A stretch of DNA of 64,000 bases from Sphaerolaimus hirsutus (taxonomy: Eukaryota; Nematoda; Chromadorea; Monhysterida; Sphaerolaimidae), in the NCBI GenBank assembly GCA_964036195.1, contig OZ038458.1, positions 19,233,832 through 19,297,831 of the forward strand, given 5' to 3'. Below the pieces are notes generated by a model. The model did no database searches. It saw only the letters and a list, made by a program, of their open reading frames with translations, and was not told the DNA's origin. Positions 1-11,777 of this stretch are shown here, piece after piece. Position numbers and translations under genes: made by a program. Each line of letters opens with the position of its first letter. The stretch's first letter is position 1.

Positions 1-412
1 TTGACATAAAATGGAAATTTTTGACAGATATCACCACTTATAATGTTATCCCATGGCTCCACAGCCATTATATGGCTATATTTAGCATCAGAGTACTGGC
101 ACCTGTCTGATATATCTTTATATGTTGACTCATTACCGAATTCGGGAGTTATTAAAAACAGTTTAAAAAAGTTTTATTTAAAAAGTTTTCTAAACAGGGT
201 GATTCAAAACATTTTTTCCCATCCCTAATAACCGTTGATATTTTTATACAATACACAAATAAGAATTTTTTTTCAACAGTTTCCCCGGTCACTACCTCCA
301 AAGCAAATTTCGTGACCACTCCCAGTGGCCATAGTGTGCCATTTCAAAACATTAGCAGCTAGTTCGTTTGGATAGCGAATTCAGCTCGCAATATAAATAC
401 AAAAACGACAAT
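1..412. other. Spacer left of the SLC35C2 gene
   Basis: AT-rich sequence with no convincing exon on either strand. Around 223-235 it contains the motif TTTTTTCCCATCCCTA, which resembles the TAGGGATGG terminal repeat of the hAT-like elements found later at 22673 and 31498. It may be the edge of such an element whose other end lies outside the window. The 3' untranslated region of the minus-strand gene that ends at 413 should also lie here. Confidence 0.4.
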
Positions 413-2820
413 CTACCGTAAACCATCAAAAAAGCACCCACCCACGCACCTATTGTGATTGTCATCAACAAAATCAGCACTATCCGCCATCAAAGGCTGT
501 CTATCGCCACTCGCACTTAACTCATCGATTTCACACTCATCAACAAATGTCTGCTGAGGTGTCTCGCTACTTTTGGAACTGGCCAGCGCCTTGGATGCCA
601 CGTGGAGGGAAATGCCAGTCAAACAGAGCATCAAGCCCAGGCCGTTCAGCGGGGAGAACTCGTCACCGGCGTAAAAGTGAGCCAGGATTAGTGTGGCTAC
701 CTCCTGGAGTGGGCGGGTTTGAGTTGGCGTTGAGCCAATCAACGTGTTGGGTCCATGAAATATGTGAAGATCAGAAACCTACCTTGGCAATGCCGCACAC
801 ATTCAGGGTTAAACTGGATGTAGTCACCAATAACAGATATTCTGAAATTGAAAATAACGAATTGTATAAATTTTACAATAGCAAACTGTATAAAGATACA
901 ATAACAAATTGTATAAATTATAGTTGTTTCAACCTGAAAGCTCCATGCACAGAGCAATTACACCGCCAATCGCAATGAGAAAAAGATAGTGCATTGGCGT
1001 CGCGAAATCCAAATATCGGAACACTTTTGTAGACATTGACAAATCTCGACCTGAAATAGTTTCTCGTGTTGTGAAACTGCTGAAAACGCAAAATAAAACG
1101 CAAGGCGGAATGTACAATGCTGAACTTCGTAAATGGCGAACCTTCAAATACGAAAACCAGCGGCAAGATGCTGACCAACATCCACGGCTGCACGTGGAAT
1201 ATCATGTCCACCGGACTGCTCAAGCCTAAAATGAAAAATGAAGAAAAAAAAGTGAAAAATGATTTTCGGGTTGTAGTTTTCAATAAAAGCTACTTCGTAT
1301 CAAATCCGTTTTATTTTTTGAATGACCTAGATACCAAAAAATGAACATCCCCAAAACGGTGCAAACAGCAGAAAAACCTCAAAAAGGACAACTAAAAACA
1401 AGCCAAAAACTCACCATACTTTCCATGCCCCTTGGAGACCCCCTTAGCACCCCCTTGCTGCATCATATGTTGACTGACGGCCCATCTGAAACCTGCGCAC
1501 ACCGCAGCCAATTCAACCAGCAAAAAGCCAGTCAAATCGAATTGAGCAGAGTGGTAGGTAAACAGGGCGAGTCCACCGGAAATTAGCGTGATGATTGCAA
1601 TAGTGCAGATTGTCTGAAAAACGGTAGGGTTGCCATTTTGAGATGGGAAAATTTCGTGGAAAAATGTGGCACCGACCAATTTTTCTAGACCGAGCACGGC
1701 GGCGAAAATAAGAATGAACACTATGCAAGTGGATTTGGACATCGTGTACCTGCGGATTGTGATGAAATTTTCTACTTTTGAAGTTTGCCGATATGGAGTA
1801 AAGTAAGCCCAGAAAACACACACTAGTTGACATCGCAAATAAATGTCAATTAAATAACACAAAACATATTTTAAAGCATCACACTTCACACAAACAAAGA
1901 AAATTAAGTGTCACAATATGATATTCACGATGCTCTATCGTCTAGGAAGTTTGAAATCACATAATTAACGAAAATTCAGTTGACATTAATTTGAATGTCA
2001 ACTAGTGAGTGAACTAAAATTGCTATATAGTACAGCACCAACTAGGGTTAGAAAAACGACATTATTGTCAAACGACCATTCAAAATAAACCCTCAAAAAA
2101 GCCCCCCAAACCCAGAACTCACAAGCTCACAGTAATATACTGCAACGCCCATTGACTGAGTCCAATATCCAAAGACGCAGCCAACCCAATAGGTGCCACC
2201 TTCGTAACATATTCATGCCACGGTAGACACACTCGTTCCACACCGCCACTTTTGTTCCGGTGTGGTTGGCAGCATGCCAAGCGACGCAGACCCACGGACG
2301 CGATGAACTTTATGACGTAATGCATGCAGACAACAAACAGGGAGAAGGGGAAACGCTGCGAGGTGGGTTTTGGTGGATAGTTATATATTATACGAGTCGC
2401 ATATTGGCGGTTAACTCATGTCAGTCAATTATGTCAACTGTTTTCGGTGTCAACTCGATTTTACTTCAAATTTAGATTGCAGGATAACTCCCAGTGTGCG
2501 TGGCGCCATTGTTGGGTAGTCGGAAAAGTTATATATGTTGACACAAGGTTATATCTGGGAGCTTTGAAAAAAACGTTTTTTATTAAAAAACGTTGTTTTT
2601 AAATAAAAAAACATAGAGTTAAAAAAACGTTTTTTTTTCCAACCCTAGTGACACCCATCTATCAGCACCAAAAACGAGAAAAATTCGCAAAACCCAAACC
2701 ACGCACCGTGAGCAGCCATTTCTGATAAAACGTCAAGCCAATCGAGAATGGATAGTAAAGTGCAACCAAGCCGCAAACTTTGCAAATCTGCAGCAAAAGG
2801 CCGCCGCCCGACGCAGCCAT
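413..2820 (-). CDS. SLC35C2: SLC35C2-like nucleotide-sugar transporter family protein, 7 exons
   Basis: Multi-pass Golgi/secretory-pathway membrane protein of the drug/metabolite transporter (EamA/TPT) superfamily. Human SLC35C2 is linked to GDP-fucose handling and Notch fucosylation; that role is family knowledge. Exons read on the minus strand: 2820-2707, 2355-2123, 1749-1415, 1225-1142, 1050-934, 841-783 and 703-413. Junctions keep frame and the sum is 1233 nt, giving 410 residues. Recognisable blocks in order are [54 protein letters not shown], the IFHVQPWML segment, [20 protein letters not shown] and [15 protein letters not shown]. All match the human protein block by block. The start is the ATG at 2820, 38 codons before the first donor. 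The exon 4 donor (GTTCGC) is weak but is the only one giving the conserved VFEG-R/L-LS joint. The C-terminal tail is acidic then Cys/Gly rich and not conserved. Confidence 0.92.
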
Positions 2821-3452
2821 CGCTGTCACAAAATGTCCATTGAAGTTGTGACTTTTCCCGCCTGCTTCGAATGAATTAATTATTTGGTTTGAGTTGAATT
2901 AGTTTTTTGATTTTTTAACCATTTGAGTTACAATTACAGAAAAAAATTAAACAGGCAAGTATATGGCATTCATTTGAATAATACCCCAGGGTGTTAAGCT
3001 ACTCTGATTTAGATTTTTATTGTTGTATCTGGTCAAACTTCAATCTACTGTCAGCTCAAATGGGGGATTATTCAAGGGAAGCTGGCAGAGAGAAATTGAA
3101 AACCAAGTGCTGGGAAATTTTAAGCCGATGACAAAAATTTGTTGTTTTTTTTTGGTTTATTGACAGGATCCCAGAGGGTGTGGAATGTGGATAAAGCAAG
3201 GATAGATTAAGGATGAGGAATATAAGGTGAATTGATGAAACTACTATTTATATCAATGAATGGATTTTCAATCAACATACAAAATAAAATAAAGTCATCT
3301 AATAATATCACAGAAAAAACGTGAGGGGCTTCAGCTAGTACCAATGACCAAGTGATTGTGGCTAATTGCGAGGAAAACAAAATCAAGGGTAAGTCGAATC
3401 ATTCAAAAAATAAATCGACTTCAAGGCGTGTCAACACTCAAAAACCCACAAA
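2821..3452. other. Spacer between the SLC35C2 and WDR91-like genes
   Basis: About 630 bp holding the likely promoter and 5' UTR of the SLC35C2 gene (leftward transcription) and the 3' UTR of the next minus-strand gene. I see no coding exon and no element with clear termini. AATAAA-like motifs occur near 3285, but on the wrong strand to be used by the minus-strand genes. Confidence 0.35.
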
Positions 3453-5710
3453 TCAGCTTTTCTTCGAGCTAAATTTTTCCTTCAATTTTGTCCTGAATCC
3501 CTTCCTGACGACATGGCTGGGCGACGATTTCGCAATAACCGAAAAATCATCCATTACATCGGTGGAAGGAATCACTTCGGAACCTGGCGCGCGCATTTCT
3601 AGTACACCGCGTGAAATCTGTTAATGAAGCAGGAAATTAATTAGGCGCCTTTTACACTGTGAGACTGTGACGACAAAAAATGCAATTTTTCAGCCATGTT
3701 TGTTGGATGCATATGAAATATTTTACATGTGTGAAGCCTCAATCGATCATGACTTGATCAGCCTTACTGCCTAAGAAAAACATCGAATTATATACATTGC
3801 TTGTTCATGCACACTAGATCACACTTTTTTTGTTGTCGGAGGCTGTCGCTGTATTTGTTCCAGGGGCGTTGTCGGCGGCCTCGTTAAGGGGCTGGCGACA
3901 ACAAATCAGTGACAACCTCCGACAACAAGAAAAAAAGTGTTATCTAGTGTGCATGAACACGCAATGTATATTATTTCATGTATGTGTTAGCACGGGTCTG
4001 GTAGGGGGGCCCTCAAAAGCTCATCTCGTCTTATTTGCATCACACCGGAACTTTCACAAAACAGTTCATTCCCGAAAACTTCTGATAATCAATCCAATTG
4101 TCGTTCTGACATTTTAAAATCTTCAATAGCTTGTGTGTAGTTAAGGGAGACTAGTGACTAGTAGGGATGATGATGCCGAATTAGATAATTAGATGCCGAA
4201 ACATTTCTTGATGCGTATTCCAATCCTTTTATATTTTTTTATAGCAAAATCACCAACTTTCTTTTCTTCAAAAAAAATCCCCATCACACAATAAAAATTT
4301 TTTTCAAACCAGCCCACCAACCCCAGCCAAGCCAACATAACTGCCACCAGATCTGTTGGCTTGCACCCCAGCGCCACCGACGGCCGCCAGCGCAGGCAGG
4401 TCCATCTGGTAGATTGCCATGGCCAGGAAGTTGTGCAATGTGACCAAAAATGTCTCGCGCCAGCATCGCATGAAGTATGGGCGGAAAGTGGCGTTGTCGC
4501 GGACATTTGCAGAATACTGGATCGCTGTGAGCGTGGTAAAGAAGTTTAGTAAAAAAAGTTGAGAGTAAAGTAAAAACTTGAGAGCAAAGAAAAATGAACA
4601 GTAACGTAAAATTTCTATATCTGAATTCATCTTATTATATTATATTACATTTATCTCCATATATTATTTACATTTCCATGTCACTTGCAATTTGTCTTTT
4701 AACTTTTTACTTCACTCTTTACATTGCTTTTGTCATTACACTTGTCTCTTGCGGAACCGGAACCAGAAGTCACACAAAAACAAGTGTTCCTATGAAACCT
4801 TTTATATTTAAAAAAAGTTTGCAAACACAAAAAGAACCGACCAAACCATTCAGCCCAAGTAGGATTGTTCTGAAAGCGGCAGCCCAAAAGAGAGAACACC
4901 TCGCTGACACATTCCATTTTATTGTGAGATACACAATTGGCTACGTACAGCTTGTACAGATCATTTTCTAAGTGATTTCCATGCGATTGCTGCTCCTATG
5001 AATTAGGGTGAAGAGAAAATTGTTGATGATGAATTTTTTTGTGGATTCTGTCTTTGAAAGCAGACCCCACATGATCAGATCAGATCACGTCATTCATGGT
5101 CAATGGAGTAAGAATTTGAATCTTTGTCCAGTATTCAAATGGTATCATTCCAAAAGTACATAACGCCACCAATTTCAATTTTTAAAAATCGCATTTTAAG
5201 GTTTGACGCTGACCCGACAGTTCTGTTTGATAGACAAACGTTGCCGCGCATATTTCTGATTCGCGACAGTGCTTTTCGGAAAGTACTGTGCTTTTACTGA
5301 ATATAAGCGAAAAGTACATAGTCAGCGCTTCAGCGTAAGTTAAGCACCGAAATAGTGCACAGACTTCCACAACTAAAAAAAGCAAAAATATGACGCAAAC
5401 AAGGAAATGAAACAAACTTCACTCAGCGTGGGGAACACCAATCGACGCATCTGGTCCCAAAGAGAATTGAGTGCATGCACTTCATATTTCTCAATGTGCT
5501 GACAGAAACGTTCCATTATCCGGCTGACCTGCAACACAAAAAATTGGACGTTTGCCAAAATAAACACTACGAAGAGACAGCAGCAGAGGTGAAACGAACA
5601 TCCAAACCGCAGCATTGTGGTTCATTTTGCGACGTGGCCGCATCCAGATAGCCCCTGGAAAGTAGGTAGTCCCGCGCGGCAGTGTCCAGCTGTTCCAACG
5701 CGGAACCCAT
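3453..5710 (-). CDS. Short protein similar to the N-terminal region of WDR91 (no WD40 repeats)
   Basis: Proposed exons on the minus strand: 5710-5600, 5528-5418, 4995-4842, 4524-about 4367, and 3617-3453 with a TGA stop, giving about 232 residues. The order matches the N-terminal half of WDR91. A LisH-like start (TAARDYLLSRGYLDAA) is followed by SRIMERFCQHIEKYEVHAL, then DLYKLYVANCVSHNKMEC, then the hallmark WAEWF...NATFRPYF...TFLVTLHNFLAM. Human WDR91 has WKDWF...NPTFATYF...TFIVSLHNFLSV. Human WDR91 inhibits Rab7-linked PI3P production on endosomes through its N-terminal coiled-coil and C-terminal WD40 domains. Here the last exon encodes a short basic tail (TKLKEKFSSKKS) and a stop, and no WD40 exon is visible before the OXA1L or SLC35C2 neighbours. 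It could be a truncated paralogue or a distinct LisH-CTLH family member. The exon 4 donor is uncertain, and the exon 1 donor (GTTCGT) was chosen by alignment. Confidence 0.62.
3804..3957. repeat. Palindromic MITE (154 bp) in the last intron of the WDR91-like gene
   Basis: Terminal inverted repeats of about 40 bp begin TTCATGCACACTAGATCACA and end with the complement at GTGTGCATGAA; the arms extend inward through TTGTTGTCGGAGG and CCTCCGACAACAA. The CACACTAG core of the termini recurs in the palindromes at 48957 and 52494, so these may be one superfamily of fold-back elements. Confidence 0.75.
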
Positions 5711-6837
5711 TTGGAAATCTTTTTCTTTTGTGAAAGTGGGAAATTAGCCAAGTTAGTTTGAAATAGTTGGCAAGCGGCCAGCTTCCGAGTTCAGCGAAAA
5801 AAATGGAAAAGTCCCGGCATGTAATCTTGGCAGCTAGCCAAAACAGCTGTTTGGATAGTGTCAATTAGTGTGTCGGCCGCCATTAGCGACCATTTCCGGT
5901 ATCTCAATCGTATTCCATGGCCATTATCAGTGACGTCACGTCACTGACGTGGATGGAAATCCTGTGTATTTTACTCTCCCTAGTACGATATCCAATTGTA
6001 CAGTGCGCGCAGAAATTCCTGTGCGTATTGGCACAGAGCCATGTGCCACTGTTACTCCGCGCACTCGCGCCAGCCTACATCTTAAAACTGCACGTGAATT
6101 TTGCTCGGCCGGGCGTGTCGTTTTCCCTATGCAAACTTGTCATTCTTACGAACCTTTCGAGGCCCACCACGCGCTTAAAAATGGGAATTGTGTGTCGAGC
6201 GTACGCACAGGGGGCTAAAATTATGTGCGTTCTCTGTCGAATGTAAGAAATCATAGAAATTTAACTGTTGTATTGAGCTCACACACAAAAAAAGCGAGCC
6301 TGACGGAACGTTGGTGATTTTTGGGGTTAGCGCTAGTGGGCATTTACACGAAAGTGGGCGGAGCTTGCGCCGACCGCCGCATGCAAAGCAAAATATCTGC
6401 GCGCACTGTATCCAAACGTATCCAATACAAACTTGTATTTACTTTATACAAGATTACATACGTGACCCGACCCGAAAAAATGGTAGCGCTATCAGCGCAC
6501 CGTAGTTTTAGCAATCCAACAATAGCAAATTCTGCGACACCACTAGAAAATGTGAAATTATTAGCGTCGATACATTTGAAAGGTAAAAAATTTATTTGCT
6601 GCGACAACAACGATAACGAAAAATATTGACTACAAATTTGACTGCTGTATAGAAGCAGAAAATAACTTGTATATTAGCTACTAAAATCGACTAAATAGGA
6701 CACAACAAAACTAGGAACAGCAACAAAATTGGTAAAAAAAGTTGAAAACAAGAGTCCATCACACATCCCAATGTGCAAATTCACTACCAAAACAAATCAG
6801 CCGCATATACCACCAATAAAATCTGGATACAATGTTT
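5711..6837. other. Spacer between the WDR91-like and OXA1L genes
   Basis: About 1.1 kb. It includes the presumed 5' region of the WDR91-like gene just above 5710 and the 3' region of OXA1L just below 6838. Between 5940 and 6500 the sequence is CG-richer than the flanks and contains several GCGC motifs (for example 6050-6075), but no open frame here carries recognisable protein or good splice sites. No repeat termini were identified. Confidence 0.3.
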
Positions 6838-9800
6838 TTACTTTATCCTAAATGGCCCCTTCCCATCAATAATTTTGGGCAGGGCGTCCGTCGCGGCGCG
6901 AGCAAATCTCTGCTGGTCCATCTTGCGCACCTTCGCCTCGATCGGCGTGCCCGACTTCCAGTTATCCACCGCTGAAAGTGAATAATAGAAGGTTTTGAAA
7001 GACGTAAAAATGTATGTATTTGCTCGCATAATTCCCCTGGTAATTGTTTTTTGTCAGACTTTTTTTTGAGGGAGACTATTCAAGAGGGGATTCATTTTCT
7101 CGTCGGCACATCTAGTGGAAAATTCTAAACATCTTTCTATTATGTTATTCACAACATAACATGCCATTTCAACAAATTCATCATATGCCTGGAGCGGGGA
7201 ATTATTCGAGGGGGGGGGGGTAATTTTTATCTCACTCGCTTAACAGGGGGAATTATTCAAGCAAATACGGTAAATTCCACTCCATTCCAGCTCACTCGAT
7301 TCCATTGCGTTCCATTGCTTTCCTTTATACGGCGCTTTTTCAGGTATTTTCAACAGGGCACACACTCGTTTCGATCGGAAAACGGCTGCCAACAGCAGGG
7401 ACAGTGTGTTGCTGCGATAAAAATAATTTACTGCGCATGAAACAATAAATACCTAAATACAAAGAGCTAGAACGCATGGAAATATCGCACATACTGGGTG
7501 GAAGTAAAAACGCGCACAAGCTGTTTCAAATAGTTTTTCTCCAATTCGCACACTGACTGTCAAGTTGACTAAAGCCAGTGACAATAAAAAGTGACCACAC
7601 AAATTTTGAATGAATCTAAAAAAACCCCACATAAACCACCAAAAACCACACGCACCTAGTGCACCAATAAAGCAGGAGTGCACATGGAAACTGCATGAAT
7701 GTGATCACACCGAAAATTCCAAATGGCACCATGCACATGGCCAGGCGCATGTTTCTACTCATTGTGCTCCACGTGGAGCCAGAGTCCACACCGACCTGCG
7801 TGTATAAAAAACTTGAGATTGTTTTTTTTGTATGTAGGCTGAAAAACGACACAATTCAATAAGTTTGTCGGTTTACTTGAGCTTATGACAAACTTTGGTG
7901 TATTGACTGAAAATGTCCATTGGAAAGCAATCTGCTATCTAACTATATCATCCTAAACCAAGTCCAAATAAAATAAACCCCAGATTAGTGATGTTAAAGG
8001 CTCTGGGAGAAATGGCATTATTGCGCAGCAACGGCACCGGTGCTATTTTTAAAAAAGGGCACAGGCACCAGAGTGCCACCTTCGAAAATTACCTACAAAG
8101 GCACCGCAACGGCACCGGTGCCGGTGCCTTTGGGTGCCTTTACACCACTCCCCATCATACAAGGTAAACGGTTGAAGTAAATTTCTCAAAAATCGCACAA
8201 AAACGATCCGACTCATCTACATCACCTCCCAAACCGACCACCATCACACCGCCCACAGTGATGGCGTTGTACAGCGGCAAGATCCAGGTGGGGTCGGCGG
8301 CGGCCAAGTTCGTGAACCACAGGTAGCCGCCCGTGTCGAAGCCGGCCATTGGGGCGTTCACCATCGCTGCGGGGGGATTTGGACGTCGATAGTTGTACAA
8401 ATGATGGAATGGGGTGGGCAGCGTGCTTGAGAGCTGGTAAGTCATAAGTTTTTACAAAACAGAGCAATAGGGCGGTCACAGTATAGAGAAAACACAAAAG
8501 ATCTTCACAGTGGGAAAATGGGTTACCCCCAAATCGCATAGTTACCTATCTATCAAAGAGCTATCAGCTGTCATCTATCCCAGAGGTAAATTTTCTGGCT
8601 ACTATCCCCTGAAGCACCCACCCCCCAAATCGGCCAGCTATCTATTTTTGAAACAAGACTCTCTCTACTAGGGTGTCAACTTTCCGTTTTCCGTTTTCCG
8701 TTTCCGCTTTCCGCAGCCAAATTTTTTTCCGTTTCCGTTTCCGTTTTCCGGCTGCCAAATTTTTTTTCCGTTTCCGTTTCCGTTTTTCCGGCTCATTTTC
8801 CGTTTTCCGGCTAAATTTTCAGTTTTTCCGGCATTTTTCAATTTTCCGGTTCAATTGTCTGTTTTTCCAACTTTTTTCCACTTTCTAGCTCAATTTTATG
8901 TTTTCTGTTGTAGCCAGACTGGTAAACATGCATGCAGGTTCTCAATTATGTGATTTTTTCTATTTTTAGTGAGATTTCTGCACATTTTTTTATTTCCGGA
9001 TAAATTTCAGCAATTTTTTTTCCATTTCCGGCAAAATTTCAGCAAAGTTTTTCCGTTTCCGGCATAATTTCAGCAAATTTTTCCGTTTCCGTTTCCGTTT
9101 TCCGGCCTTTTATTTTTCCGTTTTCCGTTTTCCGGCAAGTGCCAAAATTTTTCCGTTTCCGTTTCCGTTTTCCGGCAGGTGCCAAAATTTTTCCGTTTCC
9201 GTTTCCGTTTTCCGCCAAAAAGTTTTTGTTGACACCCTACTCTCTACAAAAAATGTTGCGCATTCAAAAAGTCCCCATCACTTCATTACCTCTCAGCGCT
9301 TGAAAATATGTAATAAATATAACAGCGGAAGGCAATGCTGTCTTGGCCATCTGTTTCATAGGGTTGATGTCATGCCTTTTTGTGTAGTGCAGCAGATCGG
9401 CTTGGGCGGTCATTTCTGCGATGATTTTTACAAATTCAAATTGGATGTTTATCAAACGGAGGTAGGTTTTAAATTTGAAAATCGATTTCTCTGGATGGGC
9501 ATCGGATGTTGGGAGTAGGGTACAGGAATGGGTAAATTGGGCTGCAAAAATTGTCCTGGCATGGACACAGGGCTGGTATTTTTGTTGGGATCGCCACCGC
9601 CATTGGAAAAAACGACGCTTCATATGGGATCCGGATCAAAACACCGTTTGAGCCATAAAAAGCGTTGTAATTTAAAAGAATATAAAAAGTTAACTTACGT
9701 TCAAACGCGTCGCCGCTCCTGTAGGCGTCTTTCTGCTTTTTCTGGAGTCGATTCAGTGCTTCCTGGTGATGCGACACGCGGTTGGCGTAGCGCCGCATGC

Positions 9801-10931
9801 TCACATTGAAGTAAAGCATACAGGCGCGCAGCACAAATGTCACTGCGAGTATTGGATGTGAAATTTTTATAGGTAAACTTGAAAATGTGTTTTTACTATA
9901 AAAAATTCCATTATTAGGGGATGACAGTGTTTTGCAATGTTTTTCTGTGAGAGTTGCGCTGATTGAATGTGACCGGTCCAGAGTATGTATATCACTTAAC
10001 ATTGGCTTGAATCAGTTACCAATACACATCTTTCAATTACACACCTCCCAAAAACTTCCCAACAAATCACCCAACCCCCCTCCCTCCCTAAAAAAGAACC
10101 CACACATCATAATACTGGCGCCCCACTCGAATCCACTGAAATCGTGTATCCACGTGACCAAGTGCTGCACCCAGCCAGTGGGCTTCCACCAGACGCCCAG
10201 GCCGGCCTCGGCGAGCGTGGAGGCCACCTTGGAGGTGAGCATGTCGGGCAGCACGTCGGGCACCGGCGGCGGCGTTGGCAACGGGCCAATGTCGGACAGG
10301 GATAGCTGTGGGGGTTGGGATAGGTTAATCAATGCGGGCTATGGGGGTTAACTAATTGGTTATCCTGCGGCTGGAGAGTTATCTTCATCAGATAATTTTG
10401 AAGTCAGAATTTAAAAAAAAAAAGTATTGACCTGATAAAACTCATTAAAAAGGAATCTACCAAATATCATTACCCTGGTCTGGGTGCAGCTTCTTTGAGA
10501 CCGTCAGTTTGATCAAAAATGATATTCTTAGTTTTTCATATGGGGAAAGATGAGGGGACTTACTCGGCCAATGCGCGGAGTGAACACAAAGCTTATATGA
10601 AAATAAAAAGCGCAAAACATACACCGAATTCCTTCAAAACTTCAGCATCGCTCTGCAACGTGGCTGGTCCAGTGGCCATATTACGCACTTGCATAAATCC
10701 AAAATTGACATCCAACAAAGCACCCCTGCCGCCAATGCCGGCAAAAGGGTGTCTCAAAACATTTCGACCAGAAACACGGCCACTTGGCATCGCGCCAACA
10801 TAGACTTTGCTTTGCCGGCACCTGGCGCCATCAGGCGCCGTACTTCTTGGCGCCAGGGAGCCATATGACGCCGAACAGGAGGGTGCCGCAGTGTTGGCCA
10901 GGTGCCGCATGCAGCGCGATAAGTGCAGCAT
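6838..10931 (-). CDS. OXA1L: OXA1L mitochondrial inner-membrane insertase, 8 exons
   Basis: YidC/Oxa1/Alb3-family insertase that places mitochondrially encoded and some imported proteins into the inner membrane. Minus-strand exons: 10931-10623, 10305-10116, 9842-9699, 9415-9290, 8366-8221, 7795-7656, 7411-7296 and 6971-6838. Their sum is 1305 nt in continuous frame, giving 434 residues (human 435 in the common isoform). Exon 1 encodes an Arg/Ser-rich matrix-targeting leader. Then come GLGVWWKPTGWVQHLVTWIH, the first insertase TM with the family's WGA motif, the matrix coiled segment RLQKKQKDAYRSG, ALPSAVIFITYFQALR, the GFDTGGYLWFTNLAAADP loop, and MVPFGIFGVITFMQFPCALL leading into YWCTSN (human YWLSSN). 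The C-terminal tail is basic, as expected for ribosome contact, but shorter in identifiable similarity. The hAT-like element at 8669-9239 sits inside intron 4. Confidence 0.95.
7985..8149. repeat. Short GGCACC-rich repeat with a TAGTGATG left end
   Basis: Begins TAGTGATG, as do the elements at 20006 and 36737, and ends in CACCACTC. The interior is built from GGCACCGGTGCC-type units. The two ends are only partly complementary and the flanking 8-mers match imperfectly, so this is probably a decayed member of the same family. It lies in OXA1L intron 5. Confidence 0.5.
8669..9239. mobile_element. hAT-like MITE filled with a TTTCCG minisatellite, in OXA1L intron 4
   Basis: Terminal inverted repeat TAGGGTGTCAAC at the left and GTTGACACCCTA at the right. 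It is flanked by a perfect 8-bp duplication, CTCTCTAC (8661-8668 and 9240-9247). An 8-bp TSD is diagnostic of the hAT superfamily. The 571-bp interior is almost entirely irregular repeats of TTTCCG/TTCCGTTTCCG with no open reading frame, so the element is non-autonomous. Confidence 0.9.
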
Positions 10932-11777
10932 GGCGACAACGCCAATCTGAGATGGGTTTCACGGGTTTGGTAGGGTTTTTAGGGGCACTATGAAGTACAC
11001 CTTGCAGATTGGAAAATCATTGGGAGCCTGGAGATCCAAGCACCTTAAGGGTTCAAACAGGATAACACTTTTTGGGATCGGGATTGTTTTTTTAATTTTC
11101 GGGATCGGGATGGGGCTTGGGGTTCCGGGATCGGCACCGCAAAATTCCGAAATTTTTTGAGATTCGAGATCGGGATCCCGTTTGGAACCTACTAAGCACC
11201 GTGCGGTGGATTCGCAAGCGTCAGCGCCGCAACGAGGAAAATTTGTCCGTAGGTAAAATTCACGTTTTTTTGGCGTCTTACAATCTCCTCACTGCCATTA
11301 ACCACCGTAGGTAAAGAATCATTTCTCGATTCTCGTGATCATTCGATATTGAATTGTTGTTATACACGACCGACTGCTTATTTGTGAATCAAAGTACTGT
11401 ATTACATAGCAAAAGTTTCATTAGCCATCGAACCGTTATTCGAATGACGTCACCACAGCCACTTTGATAAGCTGAACAATATCAAGTTACAATCAATATT
11501 CAACATGCGAATAAGCAACCAGAACGAACCGGTGAAACTTAATTACCGTATGTCCTCGAATAAGTCCACCACCCCCTCGAATACTACCCCTCTGAAAGCT
11601 GACCGAGAAAAACTAACTCACCCTCGATGAATTCCCCCTACTTTATCGGTGGGAAAGACGTAAATATATGTATAAAAAACGCTTATCTGTACATAAAAAT
11701 TCTGTTGCAGCTGATGTTCACTAGCATTGATTCCATTGCATGTATTACGGATTCATGCATGAATTCAACTCCATTCA

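Noticed and set aside
8673-8888. Phe/Arg/Ser-rich plus-strand open frame
   Set aside because: Reads through the TTCCG minisatellite of the hAT-like element; not a gene.
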